A stretch of DNA of 48,111 bases from a virus. Below are positions 7,180-16,040 of the stretch, one piece after another. Position 1 is the stretch's first letter. Each line of letters starts with the position of its first letter. The DNA lies in IMG/VR virus record IMGVR_UViG_3300030616_000004, positions 1-48,111 of that record; one strand, written 5' to 3'. The notes beneath the pieces were generated by a model that saw nothing but the letters and a program-made list of their open reading frames with translations, was not told the DNA's origin and did not search any database. A program made the translations under genes and the position numbers.

Positions 7180-10100
7180 TGGATTCGTTTTTTGATTTTG
7201 ATCAATATTCATTAGATAAAAACGAATTTCAAAGATCATTGTTCGGTGAAAGTCTTACGGAAAGAGATCCCTATAGGTTTCAATCTTTTGGTTTAGAAAG
7301 TCGTGCTAGAAGTGATGATCCGTATGGCTATAAAAGCTTTGCTTATTCTCAAAAAAAATATATGAATGCAATGATGGGTACTCAACCATCAGCTTCAGAA
7401 CAAGAATTGGTTGGCATTAAAAGTCAGGGTGAACCAAAGAAATTGTCTTGGTGGAGAGATAACGAAGAATATATGAAATGGCTCGCATCTGAAGGGTATG
7501 ATGATGAATATCTTACAGATGAAGAAGGGAACCGAATGTATCTCGGGTATGTTAAGTCTTTAGCTGAAGAAAGAGGCAAAGATATGCCCGGAATCTTTAA
7601 AAAGTTTGGTGGTGTGGTACAAGCCGTTGGAGACGCTATTGAAGGAATCCCCCTGGTAGAAGACGTTGCTCATGGGACTGTTACCCTACTTTCATTTTTT
7701 GGGAATCTTCTTGATATGCCGATGAATATTGTCAGAAGCATAGTGACTTCTGTTGGTGCGGGGCATCCTGAAGAAGTATTTGGTAATGCTTGGGAAGCAT
7801 TTAAGCATGGTGTTACGGGTGGCAAGGAAGGAGGGTATTTTTCTTTTCTTGATTATCAGTTACAAAATAAAATCGATGAAGCAAGACAGGGTATGTCTGA
7901 AGAAGAGTTTAAGGAGTATATGGATTCAGATGAATATAGGCAAGTAAAAAGGTCTTGGCAATTAGGTGGATTGCTTTTAGATGTGGTCGTTGACCCTATG
8001 TGGCTTATGGCAACAACGGGTAAATTGTCAAAGCTTCCGGGAATCATGGCTAAGGGCGAAGATGTTACCGCTGACTTAGTTAGAACGGCTGGAAGAATTT
8101 CTGAAACATTTAAAATGACCGAAATGCCAATGCATGAAGTTCTTTCAAAATCTGCAGAGATGACAAGGGCTGTTTCTTCTCAAGCCGACAAAGCCAGGAA
8201 ATTGTTTAAAGCCGTTTCTGAAAATGATGATTGGTTAAAGCTTGGTCAGATGGAAAAGGCAACGGCAGAAGCCCTCTCAAAAACAGATGACATAATAAAA
8301 TTAGCTGATGGCTTTATGGATTATGCATCCAAAGTGAATGATGCAAAATGGATGACCCCTAAACCATATTGGAGTGAATTTGGCAAAAAGACAGCCCTTC
8401 ATGTTCCATTTACAGGAAGATTTGGACAAAAGCTTGGCTATACTGGTGAACGAAAAGTAATGTTTACCATTGGTCCAGAATTGGAGGGTCTCAGGAGAAG
8501 CATTTTTAGAAGATTGGGTTCCGATATGAAGTCAACCCTTGATGTTGGTGCAAGGCAATTTAGAGGAACCATGAAGCATCTTGAACGCACAAGAGATAGG
8601 ATCGCAATAAAAAGGTCAGCAGAAAGGATCAATGCGGCTGCAGACGATTTGGTCGATTATATGAATACTGGAAATCCTGAAAAGGTTTTTACTAGAGAAG
8701 ATGCCCTTGATCATATAAACGAAGTAATTGCAACCTCTGGATATAAAGAAAATATGAGTGGCAAGGATTGGGCAAGATATACTTTCGAGGAAGAAGTTCT
8801 TCAAATTGATGGAGTCGCGACAAGAGCAAGGTTACACAAAGATATTCTTGTACCTTCTTTGGAAGAAGGTCTTGAGCAGGCTGATAAAGCTATTGATACC
8901 GTTAAGGGTCTTTATTCCAATGGTGAGTATGAAGATGTTCTTATTCATCTCCTTGGAGATAAAAATGTCAGGGAGATGATTCAAGAATGGGGGACTGTTT
9001 CAAAGAAAATCTTAAAAGAAGAGGCTGAAGCCAGAGCAAAGAACCTTGAACTTTTTAAAAGAAGTGGTTTTGTCAGGGAAGCTATTGGTGATGACGGGAA
9101 GGCTTATCTTGTTTTTGATGATTATGGTATGGCACCAAAGGTGGTAATGAAGGGAGAGAAGGGTATAGGTAAAACAAAAGCATGGAAACATAATACCATT
9201 GCATATCGTCCTGCTTATCCAACGAAAGAATTTCAAAAACTTATTTTTGAACAATTGGTACATAAGAATTCTCTTGGTCATCCTTCTGAATTGCTTAATC
9301 AGCCTACAAGAATGTTGATGGTTCCAAGTAAATATAATGATTTGGAATCTCTCAAAAAGCTTTATCCAGCATTAGAGGATGCCAAAGAATTCACAAAAGT
9401 AGAGAAATTGTTTCTTGATGCTGCAACAAGTGAAAGAGAGAAATGGTTTACTGCTTTGAATCGTGTGAGAGATTTGCAACAAACGTCTGATGGTTGGAAG
9501 CTTGTCCAGAATTTAATTCAAGAAGGTGTGCTTGAATATACAGATGTTCATCGGGCAAATTTATTAGCTGAAGCTGGTCTTTTATTTGATGGTTTCAATA
9601 AAAAAGTATTTGATTTAAGCCCTGCAGTATTTGCCGAACGGATAAAGAAAACAGATAGACTTCTTGCAGAAACGGAAGCATTGCAAAAAGTAATTCCTGA
9701 TGGTCTGAAAGATGGGTGGATGCAGAAAAAATTCATTGATGGGAAAAGAGTAAATCCTGAAAAGATTCCAAAATATGCAGGAAAATATAAATGGGTCTCG
9801 GGGTCCGGGGCTTTTCAGGGGTTTTATATTCCAGAACATTTAGTAGAGATGGTAAACACTTTCAGCCGGGGCCTATTGAGGTTCCATGTTCCGTTTGGCT
9901 CGACTTATTCTCCGGTAATTCAAAATGTGTTAAAAGCATCGATGAAGTTTAATAGCTATTGGCGACATCAGATGACTATTAAGCATCCTCAATTTCATGC
10001 AAGAAACTTAGTATCAAATAGGGTTATGCTCCTGGGTGAAGGAAGGCCGTTTTATAAATGGATTATTCCTGATGAAATTACCAATGATTCCAGAAATGTT

Positions 10101-11525
10101 TATTTCTATTCAAAATACCTTGATAAAAAGGCTCGAGGAACTTTAACAAATACTCAAGCGAAAAGGCTTAATCAATTGGAAAGTATGCACGTTATGGATG
10201 GTATGGAAAAAGTGCCGATCCCGGTTGCATATGAACGATTGTTAAAGAATGGAGTTATTGGAACTTCTCATACAGAGGACATCTCAAAAAGTTTAAGAGT
10301 GTCTTATGTCGGAGAAACAGAAGAAGAGTTAAGTAAATTGAAGAAATTTATAATGCCATTTACTGGAAAAACAAAGAACATCTATAGCAAAAAGCTAAAG
10401 AAATATAATGTAATTTTCGGTACTGAAGATATAGCAAGCGAAGTAATGGGAGACTTGGGAAGATATGTGGAAGAATGTGCCGGCAGAATTGAGGGCTACT
10501 TCCATTTAAGAAAAAACAAGGGTATGAATATTGATCAGGCATCCCGTAGAGTCAATCATATTTTTGTCGATTACAACGCCCTATCAGAGGGCGAGAAAGC
10601 CTTACGCAACTACTTGATCCCATTTTACACTTGGCGGTCTAGAATGATAGGTGTAATGGGTGGACAGATGATTCAAAACCCTGTTATGTTTACCTCTTTG
10701 GTTCATTTGAGAGAAAATGCCTTTAAGATGCTTGAAGTCAATGAATTGTTGCGTACAAAATATGAGGCAAAGGGTGAAGGAATCCCATTTGTGAATGCAG
10801 AAGATTTGTTGAAATTCATGCGTGGCGAAAGAATGTCAGAAATCTCTGTATCATATATCAGTGGAGAAGGGTTTCTCCCTCAATCAGCAATTAATGTGGT
10901 AGATTTTGAGAAAGTTTATGATCTTTTGGACCCGAGAACTTATGTTTCAGGGTTGACTGACGAATTATTGCAGGGGTTAACACCAGCAATCAAGCTTGCG
11001 GTTGAGGAAAATCTTAACTATTCCTTCTTTTTTGGTAGAGAAATTGAACGCTATCCAGGTGAATTGAAACAGTTTTTAGGTCTTAACCTGCCTCCTAAAG
11101 TGGCAAATATTGTTCGTTCTGTTTTTGGTTTTCGGAGAGAAGCAGAAGATTTTATTAATCTGTGGAGAAAGAACGCATATACTGGTAAGCCCAACATGAC
11201 TGTTTATGAACTTATTCAGAAACATGCGTTTGGTACTCGTCCTTATACTCATGATGAAATTAGAGAATTGAACCGTTGGATGGGGCAAGTAAAAGATATT
11301 TATCGTTTTAATGCCCAGGCAGCGAGGTCGAAGAAGTTTGATGTAGATGCTCAAATTAAACATGCTTCAAGTGCTTTGGAAGCAAAGTATATGATTGATA
11401 TTCTTGAATGGTACAAACAGTTTTTGGCTTATCATAAGAGCAGTCGTGAATGGGCTGAAATTTTAAGAGAACGGGCTGGAAGAAAGAGAAAGTATCTTAA
11501 AGAGGATGAATTTAATCCCAGGTAA
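7179..11525 (+). CDS. Giant internal virion / DNA ejection protein
   Basis: At 1448 aa this is the largest protein wholly inside the window. Its ATG shares one base with the previous stop codon (TAATG). The N-terminus has DPYRFQSFG and DPYGYKSFA imperfect repeats. Residues about 130-195 are hydrophobic and glycine-rich (GGVVQAVGDAIEGIPLVEDV, then LLSFFGNLLDMPMNIVRSIV), suitable for membrane insertion. Near residue 930 the motif HPQFHARNLVSN resembles a motif seen in large polyvalent phage proteins. No transglycosylase signature was found. It is the last gene of the late operon and ends 29 bases before the convergent early operon. Ejection-channel function is inferred. Confidence 0.55.
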   Translation: MDSFFDFDQYSLDKNEFQRSLFGESLTERDPYRFQSFGLESRARSDDPYGYKSFAYSQKKYMNAMMGTQPSASEQELVGIKSQGEPKKLSWWRDNEEYMKWLASEGYDDEYLTDEEGNRMYLGYVKSLAEERGKDMPGIFKKFGGVVQAVGDAIEGIPLVEDVAHGTVTLLSFFGNLLDMPMNIVRSIVTSVGAGHPEEVFGNAWEAFKHGVTGGKEGGYFSFLDYQLQNKIDEARQGMSEEEFKEYMDSDEYRQVKRSWQLGGLLLDVVVDPMWLMATTGKLSKLPGIMAKGEDVTADLVRTAGRISETFKMTEMPMHEVLSKSAEMTRAVSSQADKARKLFKAVSENDDWLKLGQMEKATAEALSKTDDIIKLADGFMDYASKVNDAKWMTPKPYWSEFGKKTALHVPFTGRFGQKLGYTGERKVMFTIGPELEGLRRSIFRRLGSDMKSTLDVGARQFRGTMKHLERTRDRIAIKRSAERINAAADDLVDYMNTGNPEKVFTREDALDHINEVIATSGYKENMSGKDWARYTFEEEVLQIDGVATRARLHKDILVPSLEEGLEQADKAIDTVKGLYSNGEYEDVLIHLLGDKNVREMIQEWGTVSKKILKEEAEARAKNLELFKRSGFVREAIGDDGKAYLVFDDYGMAPKVVMKGEKGIGKTKAWKHNTIAYRPAYPTKEFQKLIFEQLVHKNSLGHPSELLNQPTRMLMVPSKYNDLESLKKLYPALEDAKEFTKVEKLFLDAATSEREKWFTALNRVRDLQQTSDGWKLVQNLIQEGVLEYTDVHRANLLAEAGLLFDGFNKKVFDLSPAVFAERIKKTDRLLAETEALQKVIPDGLKDGWMQKKFIDGKRVNPEKIPKYAGKYKWVSGSGAFQGFYIPEHLVEMVNTFSRGLLRFHVPFGSTYSPVIQNVLKASMKFNSYWRHQMTIKHPQFHARNLVSNRVMLLGEGRPFYKWIIPDEITNDSRNVYFYSKYLDKKARGTLTNTQAKRLNQLESMHVMDGMEKVPIPVAYERLLKNGVIGTSHTEDISKSLRVSYVGETEEELSKLKKFIMPFTGKTKNIYSKKLKKYNVIFGTEDIASEVMGDLGRYVEECAGRIEGYFHLRKNKGMNIDQASRRVNHIFVDYNALSEGEKALRNYLIPFYTWRSRMIGVMGGQMIQNPVMFTSLVHLRENAFKMLEVNELLRTKYEAKGEGIPFVNAEDLLKFMRGERMSEISVSYISGEGFLPQSAINVVDFEKVYDLLDPRTYVSGLTDELLQGLTPAIKLAVEENLNYSFFFGREIERYPGELKQFLGLNLPPKVANIVRSVFGFRREAEDFINLWRKNAYTGKPNMTVYELIQKHAFGTRPYTHDEIRELNRWMGQVKDIYRFNAQAARSKKFDVDAQIKHASSALEAKYMIDILEWYKQFLAYHKSSREWAEILRERAGRKRKYLKEDEFNPR

Positions 11526-11554
11526 TTAGCTTTATTGTTTTAATCATCAATTGT

Positions 11555-11959
11555 TTAAGGTTTTTTTTCTGATTGAGGAGTGTTATGTGCAACTTCATAA
11601 TCATAATCCATTTGGTGAGATTCGTGAAAATTTAAAATGTCTCTGATTATATTCCTGTTGTTTTGAATATTTTTTACTTTAATAAAAATTTTGTGGTCCA
11701 TCCCCATTGGCATTTCTGTTGGATCAGCAAAAACAATATTGTGGCCGCAATTTCCTGCATAGTTTTTACTTTTTTCGGTTATTCCGAGAATTTTATCTCG
11801 ATTATTACGATATGTGTCTTCTTCATCATGGAATTTGTCTCGTAAATCAGAAATTGTTATTAAACCATTTGTGTAATCATGGACTGCATTTTGGGAATTA
11901 GAATCCAATTCTTCCCAAAGTTGTTCTAATTCTTTTTCTTGTTTTTTGGTAAGTTTCAT
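11555..11959 (-). CDS. Hypothetical early protein
   Basis: This 134-aa protein is the last gene of the minus-strand operon. The N-terminal 60 residues are a charged helix (KLTKKQEKELEQLWEELDSN); the C-terminal half is mixed, with DYDYEVAHNTPQSEKKP at the end. GGAGG lies upstream of the ATG. No family was recognised. The gap to the convergent late gene (11526-11554) holds no clear hairpin with a T run, so no bidirectional terminator can be named. Confidence 0.6.
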   Translation of the reverse strand: MKLTKKQEKELEQLWEELDSNSQNAVHDYTNGLITISDLRDKFHDEEDTYRNNRDKILGITEKSKNYAGNCGHNIVFADPTEMPMGMDHKIFIKVKNIQNNRNIIRDILNFHESHQMDYDYEVAHNTPQSEKKP

Positions 11960-11971
11960 TTCATCCTCCTT

Positions 11972-12367
11972 TCATTTTGGATCATATTCGATATGAATAT
12001 GGTCATATTCATATACAACATCATATGAAGAACCTAAATAATTTTGAAGTAAAGCCCTGACTGCCAAAGCTTCTTCTTCATCCATTGAACCAATTCTTTT
12101 GTACTTATCTACAGCACGTATATCTATGGCTCGATCTTTATAATGAAGCGAATCTTTTCTATGTTTACCATCATTAGCAGATGTAATTACTATAGAAATG
12201 TCTCTCATTATTGCCATATGGAGAAGTTCTTTCAGAATAAATAGCACAGCTGGATTTATAGTTTTAAATCGAACGGAGCGTTTAACTAAAAGTTTTGCTA
12301 CTACTGGTGAAATGTTTTTGAAACGAATGTTTTCCAGAAATTGCATAAATTTACTTATTGTTTTCAT
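11972..12367 (-). CDS. M15-type peptidase, possible endolysin
   Basis: This is a 131-aa protein. The start at 12367 is chosen because GAGAGGAA precedes it; an in-frame ATG lies 15 bases upstream. The C-terminal half carries the zinc-peptidase pattern of the M15 (D-Ala-D-Ala carboxypeptidase/VanY-like) family: H75 and D82 spaced H-x6-D in HYKDRAID, then E120-x-D-H123-x-H125 in EYDHIHIEY. These are the zinc ligands and the catalytic glutamate of that fold. The N-terminal 50 residues are basic, with no signal peptide. It probably cuts peptidoglycan cross-links at lysis. It overlaps the upstream gene by 17 bases. Confidence 0.65.
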   Translation of the reverse strand: MKTISKFMQFLENIRFKNISPVVAKLLVKRSVRFKTINPAVLFILKELLHMAIMRDISIVITSANDGKHRKDSLHYKDRAIDIRAVDKYKRIGSMDEEEALAVRALLQNYLGSSYDVVYEYDHIHIEYDPK

Positions 12368-12821
12368 CTTTGTTCCTCTCAAATTTTATTATTTGAATTA
12401 ACCGCTTTCTGGTTCTTTCATAATTACTTGGATAGTGATGAATTTCAAAAACTTTGATTGTTCTATCAGACAGTGTGACTTCATAAAGATATTCAATATC
12501 ACCATGTTTGCCTGTAGTTGGCTCAATTGCTCCGACTTTCCATGAAAGAAATGGATTTTTTGATGTAACAATTTGATACTCCTTGAACGGAATTGATGGA
12601 TCAAATTCTGGTACTTCTGTATTATACTCTGCCATGCCTAATGCAATAAGCCAACCGCCTGATTGACCTGGATTGTCTCTAAGGTCTCCATTAGCAACAG
12701 CTTGCATAAATGCAGATAAAAGCGGTAAGGCTCCTTCTGGATAACCATCACAATGACGGTAGAACCAGAGTTTTTCATCAGTGTCATTATAAGATAGTGT
12801 AATGTTACAACGTGTGGACAT
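12351..12821 (-). CDS. Conserved phage protein, YRHCDGYP type
   Basis: This is a 156-aa protein. The N-terminus (MSTRCNITLSYNDTDEKLWF followed by YRHCDGYPEGALPLL) matches a pattern I know from many uncharacterised phage and prophage proteins. A mixed alpha/beta globular fold is likely: alternating strands, a GGWLIALGMAEYN segment and a basic C-terminal helix. Biochemical function is unknown. It is followed closely by the M15 peptidase and preceded by a zinc-binding protein in the same operon. Confidence 0.65.
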   Translation of the reverse strand: MSTRCNITLSYNDTDEKLWFYRHCDGYPEGALPLLSAFMQAVANGDLRDNPGQSGGWLIALGMAEYNTEVPEFDPSIPFKEYQIVTSKNPFLSWKVGAIEPTTGKHGDIEYLYEVTLSDRTIKVFEIHHYPSNYERTRKRLIQIIKFERNKDENNK

Positions 12822-13229
12822 TTAAGCCTCCTTTAAGTCCTTTAATTTTTGATGCTTTGTGGCGGGGTTTGCCATTTTGTCTATCATGTGGATAACAGGT
12901 ATTCCGAAAGAGCCTGTACTTCTGTATTTGGCCAATGGTCCAATGGCTAGGTTTTCGTATGGTCTGATTCTTTTGGTGCTGATGATGGAGAATTCTCCAA
13001 GAAGTTTTGTGTAGAATACTGGAGACCTGGGACATTTTTCGTTCATGCAGCAGTAGAAGACTGCTTGACTTCTCTTTATGGGATCGATGCAAATTTCAGT
13101 TATAATCTGATCGAATGTTTTTCTTATAGAGAGGAGGTAGTCTTGTAATTCAAAGTAAGTGAAGGTCTTCACTGAATAGATTTTTTTCCCACAGAGTGGG
13201 CATATGTTATTATCGCCTGAGCATGTCAT
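12822..13229 (-). CDS. Zinc-ribbon protein
   Basis: This is a 135-aa protein. Two cysteine pairs, CPLC near residue 10 and CCMNEKC near residue 60, frame a probable zinc ribbon split by a helical insert. The segment CPRSPVFYTKLLGEF is strikingly like CPESPNFFKYLMGE in the small protein at 15743-15979, so the two are related. GGAGG lies about ten bases before the ATG, and the start overlaps the upstream YopX-type gene by 20 bases. Function is unknown. Confidence 0.6.
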   Translation of the reverse strand: MTCSGDNNICPLCGKKIYSVKTFTYFELQDYLLSIRKTFDQIITEICIDPIKRSQAVFYCCMNEKCPRSPVFYTKLLGEFSIISTKRIRPYENLAIGPLAKYRSTGSFGIPVIHMIDKMANPATKHQKLKDLKEA

Positions 13230-13701
13230 CTTGTGGTTCCTCCCATTGATCTAGTAATTTATTGCAATGTTCGCAGAATATTGTGTAAAGGATAGTTCTG
13301 GTTGATTCGTATGTCTTTCGTTTGGTGTATGTTTCTGCCCCGCAAAAAGGGCAATGTTTTGTTTTTGGTTTAATGGAAATATTATTTTCTTTGGTTTCTG
13401 TTTTTTTGTTTTCCTCTAATAACTCCGGGTTTTCGTGAATGTTGCCGATTACCTTTGGGAAATTTTCAAACAAGTCCCAATACAGCGAGTCGTAATCGGT
13501 CTGAAACATAGCGTCATCAAAATACACAGTCCTTGAAGTCTCTCCGTCTGAAACTATATCCCCCTCATAAATCTCAACACCATTCTTATCCTTCAGGCCG
13601 GTGTATTGCTGCCATTCAATTCCATGGTTAAGTTCAATTACATCAGGATAAACAAAATGCCTGTTGTTTCCATCCCAAACCCTAAATTTAATTTCCCTCA
13701 T
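13210..13701 (-). CDS. YopX-family protein fused to zinc ribbon
   Basis: This is a 163-aa protein. Residues 1-95 are a YopX-type domain: MREIKFRVWDG, then QQYTGLKDKNGVEIYEGDIV and VIGNIHENPELLEENK. After a Lys/Thr-rich linker, residues 115-150 carry CPFC and CEHC pairs of a zinc ribbon. YopX proteins are common in Gram-positive and other phages, with no settled function. The gene overlaps the next YopX copy upstream by four bases (ATGA). It is the only one of the YopX copies here with the extra zinc domain. Confidence 0.75.
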   Translation of the reverse strand: MREIKFRVWDGNNRHFVYPDVIELNHGIEWQQYTGLKDKNGVEIYEGDIVSDGETSRTVYFDDAMFQTDYDSLYWDLFENFPKVIGNIHENPELLEENKKTETKENNISIKPKTKHCPFCGAETYTKRKTYESTRTILYTIFCEHCNKLLDQWEEPQDDMLRR

Positions 13702-14102
13702 TTTTTCTCCTCCAATAATTCTGGATTCTCGTGAATGTTGCCGATGATTTCAATGGAAACTCGCTGTCCATCAGATGTTGCTTCCCATAATGTTTCGGCG
13801 AATGATCCCCAGTTCATATAAAATGCGCCGCCATCAAACTTCACCTGCGAAACACAAACCAATCCGGTGCTGTGATCCTTGTTCTTGACAACATCTCCCT
13901 CATAAATATCAACACCATTCTTGTCCCTCAGTCCTGTGTATTGTTCGAGGACAACACCCCCCATGACGTGCCCGTCTTCAGTGGCCCCAATCAACGCCCC
14001 ATCCTTCCCGTGTGACCACGACACGACATACCCATCGGACAAAAGGTCTATTTCGTGGTGATATTTCTCGCCATCCCAAACCCTAAACTTAATCTCTTTC
14101 AT
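13698..14102 (-). CDS. YopX-family protein
   Basis: This is a 134-aa protein with a complete YopX pattern: MKEIKFRVWDGEKYH, then LEQYTGLRDKNGVDIYEGD and IEIIGNIHENPELLEEKK. The ribosome site GAGGTG lies just before the ATG. It shares its N- and C-terminal blocks with the neighbour at 13210-13701 and its first ten residues with the fragment at 14517-14621, so the family has been duplicated locally. Confidence 0.8.
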   Translation of the reverse strand: MKEIKFRVWDGEKYHHEIDLLSDGYVVSWSHGKDGALIGATEDGHVMGGVVLEQYTGLRDKNGVDIYEGDVVKNKDHSTGLVCVSQVKFDGGAFYMNWGSFAETLWEATSDGQRVSIEIIGNIHENPELLEEKK

Positions 14103-14123
14103 ATTTCACCTCGCAGTTTGTTT

Positions 14124-14504
14124 CTAAATATAATCCAAAACCTGACCTGTAGACAGGCACCCCTCAACAACCTCTGCACCTGTCGGGGTTACGATAATAG
14201 TTGCGTGAGGATGGAAGCTATCGTTCAGGTATTTAATGGCTGGATCAACAGCGTTTCTAAGCTCACTATGTTCCCGCTCAATTTTATCCCGATCAACCTC
14301 AGGCCACGGGGTTATGTCGCAATCATCAGGGTCAAGGGGCACCCTGTTGTCAGTCATATCCATAAATCGCTTGCTTCTACGCTTTTCCTCTCCTTCCGGA
14401 ACCGCGTAGATATACCCAGGGGCCGTGTTTCCCGGTACTCCCCAACGCACATCGAACCAGAAATGATTTCCAGTGCTCCTTTCAACTACATGAAATCTGG
14501 TCAT
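14124..14504 (-). CDS. Hypothetical protein
   Basis: This 126-aa protein is not recognised. It is rich in acidic residues and prolines (PLDPDDCDITPWPEVDRDK) with an aromatic N-terminus (HVVERSTGNHFWFDVRW). The leader, with GAGGTGAAA before the ATG, is nearly the same as that of the YopX gene downstream, which fits local duplication of operon segments. It lies between a YopX gene and a YopX fragment. Confidence 0.55.
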   Translation of the reverse strand: MTRFHVVERSTGNHFWFDVRWGVPGNTAPGYIYAVPEGEEKRRSKRFMDMTDNRVPLDPDDCDITPWPEVDRDKIEREHSELRNAVDPAIKYLNDSFHPHATIIVTPTGAEVVEGCLSTGQVLDYI

Positions 14505-14516
14505 TCTTTCACCTCG

Positions 14517-14621
14517 CTAATGTTCTGAGCAAGTCAGAGTCTTGGCCCTGGAATCGTGAGCGCACCATTGCGCCACAATTATCACTTCGTCATCCCAAAC
14601 CCTAAACTTAATCTCTCTCAT
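14517..14621 (-). pseudogene. Truncated YopX fragment
   Basis: A 34-codon frame starts MREIKFRVWDDE, the YopX N-terminal signature, and then runs into unrelated sequence (VIIVAQWCAHDSRAKTLTCS) and a TAG stop. Its ATG overlaps the stop of the gene upstream (ATGA), as for the intact genes, so this was a normal operon member that lost its body. The unrelated part contains two small inverted repeats (GCGC/GCGC and TCTGA/TCAGA). It may be the scar of recombination between YopX copies. Confidence 0.65.
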
Positions 14622-14851
14622 ATTTCATTCTCCTTTTTTTCAGGGTTACGCATACTATTTTCTACCATTCCAAATTTTCCGATGCACTCTTCGTGCCTAA
14701 GATTTCCGCCAATCTTCATGCAGTTCATAAAATATCCCCAAAAATCACATGATGCAAAGTAACCGTCATCTGTTGGGCGATAGAATTGACACCCATCACA
14801 ATACTTCCCTGTTGGTATCTCAACCTCAATAAAATGTTTTTTTGTTTTCAT
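14618..14851 (-). CDS. Small cysteine-rich protein, paralog 1
   Basis: This 77-aa protein starts MKTKKHFIEVEIPTGKYCDG and has further cysteines in CQF, SCDFW, NCMK and EECIG, a pattern that could bind one or two zinc ions. It is clearly related to the 69-aa protein at 27882-28091, which starts MKTKKQIISFACPTGRYC. The two copies sit at opposite ends of the early operon. Function is unknown; the PTGxYC start is common among small phage proteins. Confidence 0.65.
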   Translation of the reverse strand: MKTKKHFIEVEIPTGKYCDGCQFYRPTDDGYFASCDFWGYFMNCMKIGGNLRHEECIGKFGMVENSMRNPEKKENEI

Positions 14852-14853
14852 CG

Positions 14854-15093
14854 TTATTTCCTTTTATTTAATTCTTTAATCATGGCGTCGGCGTATCCGA
14901 TTGCCTCTTTTGCATACACTGAATATCCACAGTTAGCAGAGTTTGGGTTCGCAATAATTCCCGTCAATGCTGCAGCCGCAAAGTAATCTCGGCGGGCGGC
15001 TTTTCTCTTTTCGAATCTGAGGTCTTGTTCTATTCGCATTATTTCTTTATCGCTTCTGCGGAACAGATCATATTTTTCTTTTTTGTTACTCAT
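14854..15093 (-). CDS. Small phage protein (ALTGIIA / YADAMI type)
   Basis: This 79-aa protein has a basic N-terminal helix (MSNKKEKYDLFRRSDKEI). It is followed by RRDYFAAAALTGIIANPN and YAKEAIGYADAMIKELNKRK, a pattern I recognise from many small uncharacterised phage proteins with AADAMI-like ends. No catalytic residues are evident. It overlaps the upstream gene by four bases (ATGA). Confidence 0.65.
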   Translation of the reverse strand: MSNKKEKYDLFRRSDKEIMRIEQDLRFEKRKAARRDYFAAAALTGIIANPNSANCGYSVYAKEAIGYADAMIKELNKRK

Positions 15094-15743
15094 GATTCTC
15101 CTTGTTGTTTTTTGTGTTTTGCTATTACCATTGATGTTATTCTGCGGTTAAGTTTATATTGAAAATTAGGCATTTTGCCGGAGTTTTCTGCAGTCCACAT
15201 AGCATATTTCGATGCGAGGGTCGCTGAGCTTATTGCGTCATCTGGAAGAGTTTTTGCTGAAGAGGCTTCCATTGCTGCTCTTGCGGCTCTTTCTTGAATT
15301 ATTGTAGTTGAATGCATACGTACAAAAAAATCTGCGGCACAATGCGCTTCTGCTCGAATTGATACGTTTCCGGTTTTTAAATATTTCATAACTACATCGC
15401 TATAATCTATGCCAATATTCCATAAGTGGATTACATCAAGCGCACATTTTCTTGCGAATTCAAATAGAATGTCTGTTGAATCAATCATCCATTCAACTTC
15501 TCGATAATAGGCAACTGATTTATCTACAGCATTAATTCGTTTGCCAATTAAATTTACACGGCAAAGTATTGTTCCTGGTGCATAAAGAAGTGCATCCATT
15601 ATTCTCCTTGATGCATGGAGTCCATGGCTACATAAACGTAAGGGTTCATCCTCTGGTACGGAATATATTTCCCCTACTTCAACTAAGCGATTATCGCCAA
15701 AACGTAATCGTTGATCATTTTTTAAAAAATGCCAGCCTTTCAT
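15090..15743 (-). CDS. Conserved phage protein (GLHAS / YAPG type)
   Basis: This is a 217-aa protein. The N-terminal 90 residues contain GWHFLKNDQRLRFGDNR, CSHGLHASRRIMDALLYAPG and a DKSVAYYREVEW block. This is a recurrent phage domain that I believe corresponds to a DUF7666-like family; its function is not known. The C-terminal half is Ala-rich and helical. It is followed with overlap by the small YADAMI protein and preceded directly by a zinc-binding protein. Confidence 0.65.
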   Translation of the reverse strand: MKGWHFLKNDQRLRFGDNRLVEVGEIYSVPEDEPLRLCSHGLHASRRIMDALLYAPGTILCRVNLIGKRINAVDKSVAYYREVEWMIDSTDILFEFARKCALDVIHLWNIGIDYSDVVMKYLKTGNVSIRAEAHCAADFFVRMHSTTIIQERAARAAMEASSAKTLPDDAISSATLASKYAMWTAENSGKMPNFQYKLNRRITSMVIAKHKKQQGES

Positions 15744-15979
15744 TAATTTTCCTCCTTTTCTCCCATTAGATATTTAAAAAAGTTTGGTGATTCCGGGCAG
15801 CGATAATTGTTACAGTATGTGTGTGCATACTCATTATTGTCTTTATCCTTAAGACGTACCATCGTTTCTCTACAAAGAATACATTTGGGGGGGGTACCAT
15901 ACACATCTGTTAATTTTCCACTTGTTGGCGGCCAGTTATGAATATCAAGTTTAATCGAATCACCGATGTTTGGAATCAT
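15743..15979 (-). CDS. Small zinc-binding protein
   Basis: This 78-aa protein starts MIPNIGDSIKLD. The start at 15979 has an ideal AAAGGAG site; the open frame upstream to 16090 runs through the tRNA-like element and is probably not translated. CILC near residue 33 and YCNNYRC near residue 55 make a four-cysteine zinc site. The segment CPESPNFFKYLMGE matches CPRSPVFYTKLLGEF of the protein at 12822-13229. Confidence 0.65.
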   Translation of the reverse strand: MIPNIGDSIKLDIHNWPPTSGKLTDVYGTPPKCILCRETMVRLKDKDNNEYAHTYCNNYRCPESPNFFKYLMGEKEEN

Positions 15980-16040
15980 TTTGCACTCCTTTGGATTATA
16001 CTTGACATAAAGATGATCCATTATCCCCTTCAAAAAAAGT

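Noticed and set aside
11526-11554. Bidirectional terminator between the convergent operons
   Set aside because: Only a 4-bp ATTG/CAAT pairing is possible and the T run belongs to the end of the early gene. No convincing hairpin.
14055-14528. 157-aa plus-strand open frame
   Set aside because: It runs antisense over a YopX gene and its neighbour, with no ribosome site and no family pattern.
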